NCBI GenBank assembly: GCA_905221605.1 | Contig: CAJNDS010000691.1 | Coordinates: 670,697-734,696 of the forward strand | DNA from: Symbiodinium natans | Lineage: Eukaryota; Sar; Dinophyceae; Suessiales; Symbiodiniaceae | Length of the DNA: 64,000 nt | Direction of reading: 5' to 3' | Shown: piece by piece, positions 32,082 through 44,305 of the stretch | Layout of the letters: every line of letters starts with the position of its first letter | How positions within the stretch are numbered: position 1 is the stretch's first letter | Notes under the pieces: generated by a model | The model's database searches: none | Seen by the model: the letters and a program-made list of their open reading frames with translations, nothing else | Told to the model about the DNA's origin: nothing | Position numbers and translations under genes: made by a program

Positions 32082-32254
32082 AGAAAGTGGTTCAGGACAG
32101 AAAGCCTCTGCTTCCGGATGGCAATTTGCCCTTCCACTTCCCGGTTGTCATGCAGATGGATATCGATGGCGAGGCGATTACAGCTGAGGATGTGCGCAAA
32201 GGGCAGGCTGCTTTGAGACAGCAAGCTCGTGAGGACATTTCAGGGCTTGACTGA
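32082..32254 (+). CDS. Exon of unknown gene
   Basis: After the acceptor CATACTTTAG the frame encodes VVQDRKPLLPDGNLPFHFPV, then MQMDIDGEAITAEDVRKGQA. It either stops at TGA 32252 or leaves by a GC donor at TTTCAGG|GCTTG. The composition is convincing. It probably belongs with the next exon (32351). The family is not recognised. Confidence 0.55.
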
Positions 32255-32350
32255 AACCCTAAACCCTTCACCCTTAAACCCTAAAGAGCTCAACCCGAAA
32301 ACTCGAGATAGCAAGCCTCAAACACTAGCCGGACCCAAGCTGTGATGTAG

Positions 32351-33209
32351 GAGGAGGCAAAGACAAAGCTGGAAAAGAAGCGGACTGCTAGAGCTGCAGA
32401 TGGATCTAGAAAGGCTAAACAGCCCAGGGTCAGTGGTGTGGCTCGAAGTCCCGCGCACGATGCCAAGCCAGCCTCAGATCCAGCAAAGATCTCCCCAGAA
32501 GTGGAGCTGTCCACTGCGGCTGCGTCCCAATCCGAAAAGGAAGCTGCCCCCCTGGAGGCCCTCTCTGCGCCTGCAGTGGAGGGTGTCCCCATCCCGAGCT
32601 CCCCTGAAGCTGCACCCCCGAAGGCCCCTGCTACAGCACTGGAGGACACCTCCATGCCTACTGCGGCAGCTACCCAAAATGCGTCTGCGCCCCGACAAGT
32701 GAAAGCCCAAGAAGCAAAAGCCGCTAGGCGCTGCAGGCAGGAGAGCAAAGCAAAGCAGGGCTTGGAAAGGCTCCTAGCAACTCCGGGCATGGCAGATTGC
32801 CGGCCCCCGACTGGTCAGCTTGATCCTGCTGCCTTCACAAAGCTGACTCTTGTTTGGGTTGGATACCAGCAGCTCTGTACATGTAGCTAGCTATAGAACC
32901 CCTAAGACTCAATGAATTGTAAGATTCTGCCCTGACGCTATCTAGATCTGCATCCCAGGAGCTTCACAGTGCGGTGTCCGGAGAATGCCAAGGAGGGTGC
33001 GCGTGGGATTACTGTTGAGCTCAACAAGGGATCCTTTTACGTGCAGAAAGCCCTCTTGACTTGCCCCAACGTGAGTGCACCTTTCCTGCCTTCGGAACAT
33101 AAACGGATATGGTTAAAACAATGTATCCTGCCTGCTATCCTTAAGTGTTCCACAGATATAGAATCCAAGGTTGACAAAATGACTGGATCGACTTTGGCGT
33201 GGTCCCGTG
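32351..33209 (+). CDS. Three-exon stretch of an unknown gene
   Basis: Exon 32351-32841 begins EEAKTKLEKKRTARAADG, is basic, then alanine/proline-rich (low-complexity linker). Exon 32959-33070 joins by a GC donor (ACAAA|GCTGAC) to give FTKSFTVRCPENAKEG and ITVELNKGSFYVQKALL. A standard GTGAGT donor then leads to 33170-33209 (VDKMTGSTLAWSR). All joins keep phase. The order of basic tail, linker and compact beta-like segment resembles the N-terminal part of large dinoflagellate families, but no function can be given. Confidence 0.55.
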
Positions 33210-33489
33210 GTGAGCTGCCTGCTGTGTGGCCTTATCTGCATGTGATATGATAGATTGTGTAGCTATATGTACTGTCAGGTCCAGGCTAGCTGCTAGTACC
33301 TAGTGTATTGGAGTGGATGGTTCTCTTTTAAGCTTAAGGTAAATGTAGTGGGTCTCGCCCTGTCTCTAAATTACTGATACCTTAGAAAGCCCCTGATCAG
33401 CCGAGTTGCAGGTGGGAGCTGGCGAAGTACTTAGCAGGCTGGGCGATGACGCTGCAGCATCCGCAGGTGAAGGTGCCAGATCCATGATT

Positions 33490-34600
33490 CCTTGGCTTCA
33501 GGGAGGGTTTACGGTCAGTGTTTAGGGCATGATAGGGTTTAGGTTTAGGGTTTTGGGTTTTGGGTTCAGGGTTTCGGCCTAAATGGTTTAGGGTTTAGGG
33601 TTTAGGGTCTATAGGGTTTCGGGTTTATGAAACTTAGGGTTGAGGCCTGGGTTTCAACCTGGAAACCGAAACCCTAAACCCTTGCCTGCTTCATCATGAT
33701 CAGTGAATACGACGCAACCCTGAACCCTACAGTATTTAGGCCTGAGGCCCAAGGTGTAGGGTTGAGGGTTTAGGGTTTATATACTGTAGGGTTTAGGCCA
33801 GATTTGAAGCCCGAAAACCGAATCCCGAAACCCTAAACCCTTGCCTGCTTGATTTACCAAGCGCGAGAGTCGTGGGTTCAGGGGTGATGTGTAATTTAGG
33901 TTTCAGGCCAGGGTGTAAATCCGAAACCCTAAACCCAAAACACGTACCTGCTTTAGCAAGTGCAAGAGTCGCAGGTTTAGGGTTTAGGGTTTATATATAC
34001 TTCATTAGGGCTTAGGCCAGGGTTTAAACCCGAAAGCCGAAACCCTAAACCCTTGCAGGCAAGTGCGAGAGTCGCGGGTTTAGGGTTTAGGGTATATATA
34101 TATATATATACAAATAAATGAATATAAATACAAATAAATGTGAAATAAAGAATTAAGATATATATATATATATATATTTATTTATTTATATTTAAATATA
34201 TAATTGGGGGTTTGGCCAGGGTTTACACCCCAAAATCCGAAACCCGAAACCCTAAACCCTTGCCTGCTTCAGCGAGCGCGAGAGTCGCAACCCTAAACCC
34301 TATGTATTTAGGGTGTGCTTAGGGTCGGGTCTGATGCAAGTGTTTATACGGTTTACGGGGGGTGTATAGGGTTTGTTGGTCTTATATGGGCTTACATGGC
34401 TTGTTCGGGACCAGCCTAAACCCTCAACCCTAAACCTAGCGCCATGTTTCGGAACTCCGGTCTAGGGTTTAGGGTTTATAAAATTAAGGGCTTAGGCCAG
34501 GCAGGGCTTAAACCTGAAAGCCGAAAACCGAAACCCGAAACCCTAAACCCTAAACCCTTGCCTGAGCGCAAGAGTCGCTGCCCTAGTAGACCCTGAACCC
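33490..34600. repeat. Six spaced copies of a unit bracketed by inverted telomere repeats
   Basis: A unit near TTGCCTGCTT...GCGCGAGAGTCGC recurs at about 33674, 33838, 33945, 34050, 34257 and 34552. CCCGAAACCCTAAACCC precedes it and GGGTTTAGGGTTTATA or similar follows in most copies. Intervening DNA has GGCCAGGGTTTAAACCCGAAA and (TA)n. The repeat thus mimics exon bracketing, but the central 30-40 bp lacks a stable reading frame. Confidence 0.75.
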
Positions 34601-34681
34601 TAAACCCTTTTGAACCCAGACTCTTCGAAGTCAGCTAGCTGGGAAAGGCCTTAGACAAACAATTTCCCTAAACCCTGAACC

Positions 34682-34775
34682 TTGGGATGTTCCCCCTTAT
34701 ACCAGGGATTATATATAGTACCCCTATATCATATAATATATCCATACTAAGGCCGTTGTACAGGGAACATCCCAA
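34682..34775. mobile_element. Family 3 inverted-repeat element
   Basis: TTGGGATGTTCCCCCTTATA pairs with GTACAGGGAACATCCCAA around an AT-rich core. It is 94 bp long and non-coding. Confidence 0.85.
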
Positions 34776-34846
34776 CCTAAACCCTCAACCCTTACCTTCT
34801 TTCGATGTTGCCCTGTCATTAAGTTGTTTGTTGCTGGGCTTGCAGG

Positions 34847-35650
34847 CCTGGCTGACACCGACACCGATGGCAAAGGTGAGTCTGCCGCCAGTGGCAGGGC
34901 CGGAAGATGCCCCCGAGCCTGTGCCGAGCAATGTAGCTCACGTGGCCAGTGAAGATGCTAGTGATGGTTCTCCGGGTGCTGTAAGGGCCTTGGTGGCCTG
35001 AATGGTCACATCGTTGAAATTTTGCTGTTGCTACACCTTTAATTGGACCAGATAGCTGCAAGCATGGTGACATACAGGCCTTTACAAGATTTCTATGTGC
35101 TCAGGCGTGTGCATTACACATGCTGAGCACCACTACTTTTGCTCCAGTGTGTTTCGCGATCAGTTAGTGATCTGTGGGAGCAGCTGCAGGATCGAGCCTG
35201 TTATCGGTGTGCAAAAGTCGAAGAGTTTACGCATTCTGAAAATCATTTGGCATCATGCCCCTAGCCCCCCCCACCCCTCCCCCCCTCCCCTTCCCCCCCT
35301 CCCTGACGCCGTCCGGATCAGATCCAATCAAACGGTCTCCCAGTCATGTGGTAGAGGAGCCGTGCCCCAATGTGTTCACACGGGGCCTGGCAGGGATGTC
35401 CCAGCAGGCGCATTAGCCCTACCTCCGGCATGGAAAGCTCGAAGGACCCTGCTGTCATGCACCACCCTGCTGGTGCGTTGGCCTCAAAACATCCCCCCGG
35501 ACCCATTTCTGGTGTCCGGTCACGGCAACCACGCCCCAAACCTGACCAGCGGTTTGATACGCGCTGCGAAAGCAGGGGCAGTGCGCATTTGGTAGGGCCC
35601 ACCCCAATCACTGCCCTGTCCAACTTGCCCAATCTTAACCTCTCCCAAAT
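34847..35650 (+). CDS. Putative exons, low-complexity protein
   Basis: Exon 34847-35001 (after GGGCTTGCAG) reads LPPVAGPEDAPEPVPSNVAH and ends at a TGA, or splices earlier at AAAG|GTGAGT. A second frame at about 35305-35650 reads HHPAGALASKHPPGPISG. Both are proline/alanine-rich. They may be linkers of a larger gene. Confidence is limited by overlapping alternative frames and a C-run at 35262-35302. Confidence 0.3.
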
Positions 35651-36298
35651 TTAAATCCAAAGCCCCAACAGACCCCAACACACAGACTCCAGATGTGACA
35701 GCCGGTTACCCGACCCTGAACTCAGAACCCTCTCAATACCCCCAGCTGCAGAATTCGGCCTGCTGGTTGGATGTCAGCGGTGCTCGAGGTTAAACTTTCA
35801 TGTGTTCTTTCATGTGTTCTTCAAATATGTTAACATGTCCATGAAGTGTTGTTCTGTGGGCTTGGGGGCTTCGCTGTGGGATTTCAGGTGTCGATGAGCC
35901 TTCACACCCCTTGAAGAATATCTAGTACCATGGTTCCGCGTGAAAGAAGTGCAGATAACGTAGGCCGACAGGCAAGTTAAGAGGCCATGGAATCCCAACG
36001 ACCGCCCCCGCTCGGCCTCTCCAAGCGACAAACCCGCTTTCTCCTCCGACTCGGCCTGCCTGCTGTCTTGTGTCTTGGTGGCATGTGGGGCCGAGGGCAT
36101 GGACTGTGACACTCCCTGTTGCTTGCAGTGTGTTTGTGTGTCCTTATGTGTCAACTCACTGCAACTGCAGCATTCACCTGATCGACTACACAGCTCTCAT
36201 GATACCACCAAGTGTGGCTTCCCAGGAACCTTTGCTCGCAGGTACATTATAGTTTGATAAGTGTTTTTTCTGCATCTGTCATGAGATACTTACCAGCA
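35651..36298. other. Stretch without a secure gene
   Basis: Unique sequence. A 114-codon minus frame (35810-36154) and short + frames overlap; none has a recognisable pattern. It leads to the acceptor of the exon at 36299. Confidence 0.35.
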
Positions 36299-38398
<2,100 letters not shown>

Positions 38399-38526
38399 AT
38401 ATTATCAATACATATATATATATATATACCTATTCGGTATATTAATTTTATTACTAGCTCGATGCATATACACAAATACAAATACAAATATATCTATATA
38501 TGTGTGTGTATATGTTTATATATATG

Positions 38527-38559
<33 letters not shown>

Positions 38560-38662
38560 CCCTAAACCCTAAACTCTAAACCCTTAACCCTAAACCCTAA
38601 ACCTTATAAACCCTAAACCCTAACCCCCCCCCCCCCCCCCACCCACCCACCCACCCGCCCAG
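38399..38662. repeat. AT microsatellite, CCCTAAA and C-run
   Basis: (TA)n blocks at 38408-38428 and 38490-38550 are followed by CCCTAAA repeats (38557-38625) and a C-run passing into CCCA repeats. They end in the acceptor CCGCCCAG of the next exon. Confidence 0.9.
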
Positions 38663-41467
38663 GTTCTAGAACATTCCAACAGAACGTTTGACTTGGATGC
38701 ACTGACCTCGGCTCTCCCTGGGCCTTTGGAGACCTCTTTTGAGATCGCCAAGCTTCAGCCAATTCAGGCCATTCCTGGCAGCGGGTAGGGTTTAGGGTTT
38801 AGGGTTTAGGGTTTAGGGTTTAGGGTGTAGGGCCACCTGCTCAGGCGCGGCTGGAAGATGAGGAGAGGCTGATGCGGTGGGTGCACGACCCTGCAATTCC
38901 TATGAACTGCCTGGCCTTCCATGTCATGTGCTAGTCCGGACTGTTGCCAAATCGCACCCCCCAACAGCTGCATCATCTATATAGACAGCAGGAGATAAGC
39001 GAGATGAATGTTGTTTTAATCTAAAGCGCGGGTGGGTTCGACGTGGCAGTTTTGTCTCTGGATTTTGAAGACATTCGGGCACAATGGCTTTAAATTTAGG
39101 TTCACACAGAATCCTTACACTTTGTGTCTGGGCCCAGCCTCTGGTTCGTATGCTGAGTGCTTGGAGCAAAACAAGGTGCACACACATGCACTTGTCGGCC
39201 TGTGCGTGTGTGCACGAGGATGAAGTGGAGATGTGGTGCTACGCATGACATGGCGTGGAAACCACTCATGTACTCGCCCGGCCAGGATCAATTCAGAGCT
39301 GCATATATATAAATTCACAGTCTGTGATAGCAGGCAGACTAACCAGCGATATTAGCCGATATTCTGCGTTAGAAGTAGCCTCTGGGACAAAGTAGGCCGT
39401 TATCCGGCGTGATTCTGTGTTATTGGGTGCTGTCCCTGGAGCTCAGCTGGAGCCTAGTCTACAGGTATAGGGCATTCAGGCCGATATTAGCCGATATTTG
39501 GCGTTAGAAGTGGCCTCTGGGGCAAAATACAGCGTTATTGGGCGTGATTCTGTGTGATTCGGTGGTCTGGTCTCTAGAATCGGTCTTACCCTACGGAATT
39601 CTGGCCGATACTAGCCGTTATTTGGCGTTAGAAGGGGCCTGTGGGACAAAGTAGGCCGTTATTCGGCGTGATTGTTCGTGATTCGCTGTCTGGCCTCGGT
39701 GCTATGGCAGCCCCTGCAGGTCGGCAGCAGGTCCAGGTCCTAGCCAAAACCCAAACCCTAAAAATGGGTGACGTAAACAACCCTACCCGAAACCCTGTAT
39801 CGATGTAAACCCTAGAGCCCTAAAATATGCATCCACCCTCCTTGCTCCAGGGGACGGGGAAGACGACTTTCATCAACAATGAAGTGCAGAAGGCGCTACA
39901 GGCAGCTGGTGTTGCTGCAGGCAGGGACGGAACAGTCTTACTGCATAGCTGGGTACCATATAACTGTTCATTTGGGGTTTCGAGTTGTGTTGTTCTATGC
40001 ACTAGCGTACTTCTTCGAATTCAAACCGTCCCCCTTAAATTTAGGGTTTAGGGTTTAGGATTTTTGGGGCTTAAGGTTTTGGGTCTAGGTTTTGGGGTTA
40101 AGCGTTAACTTAGAATTGCCATGTGTTGTAATGTTCTTGGCTTTGGGTTTCGATCGGTGGTGTTCTATGCAGCACTCATTCTAATGACCAATCCGTCCCT
40201 GTACACTATTCAGGTTCTGGCACTGGGGGCACTGGTGACACAACTTACACTGGTGCAAAGGTGCTTACCAAAGGTGGAGAGCCCCGGCGTGTAAAGATTG
40301 CTGGCAAAACCTGCCCTGATCAGCTTCTCGTACACCCAGCAGCTCCTCCACCCAAGAAGCCTACAGTCAGCCCTCCACCGCACACAGAGCCCTCGGCCAA
40401 GAAGGAAGTGGCACCCAAAGCTGCTAAGAGCACCTCATCTCGAGCTCAAATAAATGCATTTCAAGTTTAAACAAGCAGTGTAACTATAGACTGTACAAGG
40501 GTAGTATATCTATAAGTATGTGTAAAATGAGTACTTTCTCAGTATCCTCTACCCGGCACCCCCAGGTTCCCTTCAGATGAAGCTGCGCATCCCCAAGTCG
40601 GAGCCCAACGCAGATCTAGAGGTGGATGGTTCGGACATGGCTCGGCCTGTGGTGCCAGCACCCCAGGAAAAACCAAGAGAGCCTGTGATGCCCACTGGAG
40701 TGGGTGATCTTGCTATGGCTGCCACGCAAGTGGTAGAGACACCATCGAAGCCCAAGTTGACCGATCCTGCTGCAGAGGCTGCCACACCCACAGAAACAGC
40801 CTCGAAGCCCAAGCCTGCCGACCCCGATGCACAGATGGTCACAGTGACAGAGACACAGTCGGAGCCCAAAAGTCCTGATGCACTCACACAGACACCCAAG
40901 CCTGCTGATCCTGCTGCGCAGGTTGCCACACCCGCAGAGACAGCCTCGAAGCCTGCCGACCCCGATGCGCAGATGCTCCCAGCGACAGAGACACGCTCGA
41001 AGCCCCAACCCGCCGATCCTGCCGCACAGATTGCCCCGGCCACAGATCAGACACCCTCGAAGCCCAAGCCTGCCGACACCGATGCGCTGATGCTCTCAGC
41101 GACAGAGACACCTGTGGCAGGGACACCCTCGAAGCCCGAGCGCGCTGACCCTGATAAGGCCATCGATCCTGATGATCTGCAATTGCAAGGGATGCTTGCA
41201 GCGACACAGACACCGTCCAACACCAAGCCTGCCGATCTTGGAGAGATGCCCCCACCAGCAGAGACACCGTCCAAGCCCAAGCCAGCTGTAGAGAGTTCAG
41301 CAACATCTCCCGCGAAGGACAAGCCTGTCCAGACCCCAGACAAGGCACCACCGATCACCACAACACCAAAGAGCACTCCGATTCGATCCCCGCAGCTCAA
41401 GAAAATCAGAACCCTTGGTGCCCCACAGTGTCTCTTTCCCGAGCAGGCTGGCCCCCCTAAAGCCTAA
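38663..41467 (+). CDS. Multi-exon gene with P-loop-like exon and long repeat exon
   Basis: Exons are 38663-38784 (NRTFDLDALTSALPGPLETS), about 38845-38928 (EERLMRWVHDPAIPMNCLAF), 39851-39952 (GTGKTTFINNEVQKALQAAG), 40214-40464 (basic/proline-rich; KVLTKGGEPRRVKIAGKTC) and 40566-41467 (296 codons of a degenerate T(P)SKPKPADPDAQ unit with ETxSKP variants). The 39851 exon has a GTGKT core of a Walker A loop; the usual upstream Gly would come from the previous exon. Exon 1 leaves by |GTAGGGTTTAGGG. It may be continuous with 42655-46826. Apart from the P-loop, no domain is recognised. The repeat exon is probably a disordered linker. Confidence 0.55.
39345..39700. repeat. Three tandem ~125-bp units
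   Basis: Units beginning near 39345, 39480 and 39600 share GATATTAGCCGATATT, GGCGTTAGAAG, CCTCTGGGACAAAGTA and GGCGTGATTCTGTG. Units 1 and 3 are the closest in parts, units 2 and 3 in others. They lie in an intron just upstream of the P-loop exon. Confidence 0.9.
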
Positions 41468-41479
41468 ACCCTAAATCGC

Positions 41480-41643
41480 AAATGTTCCTGTTAGATAGAA
41501 CAAACACACACACACACACACACAAATTAATATCAAGAGATAGATCGATATGTAGATAGATGCTCCGCTTAAATATATTTAATCTTATATGAGAGAGAGA
41601 GAGTATAGAGTTACTCCACTTCAACTATGGCTATCCGCAATCA

Positions 41644-41703
<60 letters not shown>

Positions 41704-41788
41704 GTCAATTACCGATGTTGCTTGTACATACATACATACATACATACATACATACATACATACATACATACATACATACATACATACA

Positions 41789-41819
<31 letters not shown>

Positions 41820-42020
41820 GTATATATATATATATTTGTAAAAGAAGCTGTAGTCATATATTACTGTTACTACGTACTATATATATATATATATATTGAA
41901 ATATTGTTACCCATCTTATATGTCGATTCTGCTTATATTCCTATTAATACTTATAACACATGATTAATGCTAACATGTTATTCGCACATAAAGTATATAT
42001 TATGTAGCCTTTAACGACAT
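41480..42020. repeat. Compound microsatellite block
   Basis: (CA)n at 41503-41524 is followed by (TA)n at 41643-41671, (GT)n, (TA)n, and a (CATA)n array of about 22 copies at 41729-41817. More (TA)n follows at 41820 and 41878. Open frames here (HTYIHTYI, YIYIYI) are repeat artefacts. Confidence 0.95.
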
Positions 42021-42299
42021 TTGCCTCATATAATAAACCCTAAACCCTAAACCCCGAACCCATAATAGACCGACAAACCCAAACCACAGCCCTGTAATTC
42101 TAATCAAAGCCTGTGGAGGATTCTGTCCTCCCCAGCGACTGCAGCAGCTCTAGCGCCCAGTCCAGTATCCGCGAAGGAGCCTAAGCTAAGCTAGTTGTTT
42201 GTGGGTTTCGGTTTCGAGGCCTTTTAGGGTTTTCCAGTTCCCAAGGTTTCTATACCTAGCAGGATTTGTGATTTAGGGCTTCTAGTGGCTTGGGGTTTC

Positions 42300-42500
42300 A
42301 TATCCTTTGGCTTCAACAGTCCACTCTGGAGTTCCCCTAAACCCTGAAACCCCAAAACCCCAAAACCCTAAAAAACCCAAAACCCCAAATCCCCAAATCC
42401 CCGAAACCCCAAACCCCCAACTCCCAAAGCCCCAAAACCCGAAGAACCCCAAACCCCCCAACTCTCCAAACCCCTAATTCTCAAACCCTGGCTCGGGGTT
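42300..42500. repeat. Degenerate CCCTAAA-like stretch
   Basis: AACCCCAAA, CCCTAAAA and CCCCAAAT variants without clean units precede the exon at about 42589. The orientation is the usual acceptor side. Confidence 0.6.
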
Positions 42501-42654
42501 GGGCCAATATGGGGTTCGGGTCATCGAAAGGGCCTAGGTGGGGCTTAGGGTTCCAGTATGTGATCTGGTGAGCCTGTCTGCAACTTTACCGGGTTTCAGA
42601 GTTTGGGGGTGCCGATTTTCATGTGCAGCAGGAGCCTTGCGACGGCCGGACACG

Positions 42655-43427
42655 ATGACTACTGTGGCTTTGGGGCATGGGAACACCCAGGAATCGCTCG
42701 ATGTCGAGGATGCCACGGCGCAGCCTTGCTTGCTGGATGCCCTAGCCAAGCACTGTTTTGGATTGGAGGCTGAAGAACCTCTCAGCCTGGATGCAGCCCA
42801 GAATGCTGAGGTGGCCAAGCTGCTCGAATGGGCAGCGCAGGTGCTGGGTTCCGATTGTTGCAACGCGCTTGTCAGCCCCACCAGAGCAAGGGTCGCAGCT
42901 GGGGAGCAGCGTGGTGTGCCTCTCCTTGATACGGAGTGGCAGACATGTTTGGAGCCGGCCCTTAAGGGCGTGAGAGAAGCGATGTCTATGCTGCGTGACT
43001 TCAAGCTATTGGAAAGCAAGGCTCAATCTATGGTGCAAGCTGTCAGCCAAAGGGCCGAGGACATGCATGCAAAGCTCAGCAACACGCTGAAGCGAGGCGA
43101 GCTTGCCGAGGGTAGTTTGCTGCAAAAGGCCAAGGTCGTGGATGATTGGTTAATGCAAAAGAAGGGGGAGATCGAGCAGCAGCTGTCAGCTGCAGAGTCA
43201 GAGGCGCTTGGCAAAGTGGAGTGTGGGGCGACCTTGCTGCTGAATGCCTGGCTCAGCCTTTCTCCGCAGCCGGAACAGCTGGCTCCCATTCCTGAAGGGC
43301 CTCGGGATATGGAAGTGGATCTGAGTGCCGACGACATGCTGGCCGAGCTAAATGCAGGCCTACCAGATGCACCGGCTACAATTGTCTTGGGCGTGGAGCA
43401 GGACTTTGCAACTACCGGCTCGGTCCT
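42655..43427 (+). CDS. Large helical exon, unknown protein
   Basis: From an ATG at 42655 (MTTVALGHGNTQESLDVEDA) the frame stays open for about 257 codons to a donor |GTCCTAGGGTTTAGGG at 43428. The acceptor GTGCAGCAG upstream allows the exon to start near 42630, so the ATG may be internal. The protein is rich in Ala, Leu, Glu and Lys with heptad-like spacing: SLDAAQNAEVAKLLEWAAQ, MLRDFKLLESKAQSM and KKGEIEQQLSAAESEALGK. It ends acidic (DMEVDLSADDMLAEL). This is a coiled-coil or helical-bundle prediction; the family is not recognised. Confidence 0.65.
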
Positions 43428-43743
43428 AGGGTTTAGGGTTGAGGTTTTAGGGTCTAGGGTTTAGTTTTTTTTGTAACAAAAGACAAAATCTACTTTTCCA
43501 AGCCCTATATGTCAAACTAAATCAATGTCAATGTAAAACCTTTCAACTCTCTTGCAATTGCCAACCCTGGACCCAAGCAGCCCAAGCCCCAACCACCAAC
43601 GATCCCTAGTATGGCTGCAAGCACCCAGCTCGCTCCCGGGAACCACAACCCAAAACCAGCGGCCAACCTGCAAAACTGTTCAAACCGAAGCCCTCCCCTT
43701 TAAAACGCCCGCGTTGCGGCCCCCGAGCCCACGCCAGCCAGCA

Positions 43744-44048
43744 GGATGCAGATGTGAGTGGCGCAGCGCCAGCAGCAGCAGTGTCCTTCGATCCCGATGG
43801 GGATGTGCAGATGGATGGGGCTGAGGTTGCTGAGGTGAGTACACGTGGGGCAGTGGTGGGAGCTGAGGTGGCTTTGGCACAGGTCACTGCAGAGCCGGAT
43901 GATGCTGAGAAGTGTGGGGGGGCAGGGGTGCAGCCAGCCAGTACTGCTGGCAAAGGTGCTGTGTTTGCAGCCATCGATGGGGGCCACATCCATAACATTC
44001 TCCTGCACCGCCCGGCAAGCTTCCAGCTGAAGGATCCGGATATATGTA
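43744..44048 (+). CDS. Acidic alanine-rich exon(s)
   Basis: After AGCCAGCAG the frame is open for about 100 codons: VSFDPDGDVQMDGAEVAEV, then AEPDDAEKCGGAGVQPAS and GGHIHNILLHRPASFQLKD. A GTGAGTACAC at 43831 could be a donor inside it. CCCTAAA repeats (44053-44230) follow. It probably links the 42655 exon to the 44306 exon. Confidence 0.5.
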
Positions 44049-44052
44049 CATG

Positions 44053-44235
44053 TAAACCCTAAACCCCAAACCCCAAACCCCAAACCCTAAACCCTAAACC
44101 CTAAACCCTAAACCCTAAACCCTAAACCCTAAACCCTAAAACCCTAAACCCTAAACCACCCTAAAGCCTAAAGCCTAAACCCTAAACCCTAAACCTTAAA
44201 CCCTAAACCCTAAACCCTAAACCCTAAACCCTGTG
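44053..44235. repeat. CCCTAAA tract
   Basis: Heptamers with CCCCAAA, CCCTAAAA, CTAAAGC and CCTTAAA variants run almost continuously. They lie between the acidic exon and the exon at 44306. Confidence 0.95.
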
Positions 44236-44305
44236 CACAAATTTAAAGCTAGAGCTCTAGAAAATATAGAGCCTGTGTGTATATATTTGTTCTCTCCATG
44301 GCCAG

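Noticed and set aside
32290-32790. 166-codon minus-strand frame
   Set aside because: Antisense of the Ala/Pro-rich + exon, whose ends splice in phase to further exons.
40573-41400. Minus-strand frames of 117-156 codons opposite the repeat exon
   Set aside because: They are shadows of the + strand repeat protein, with Gly/Ser/Ala bias typical of antisense proline/lysine codons.
41589-41963. 124-codon frame with HTYI repeats
   Set aside because: Pure translation of (CATA)n and (TA)n microsatellites.
42534-43019. 161-codon minus-strand frame
   Set aside because: Shadow of the long + helical exon, which has better composition and a telomere-type donor.
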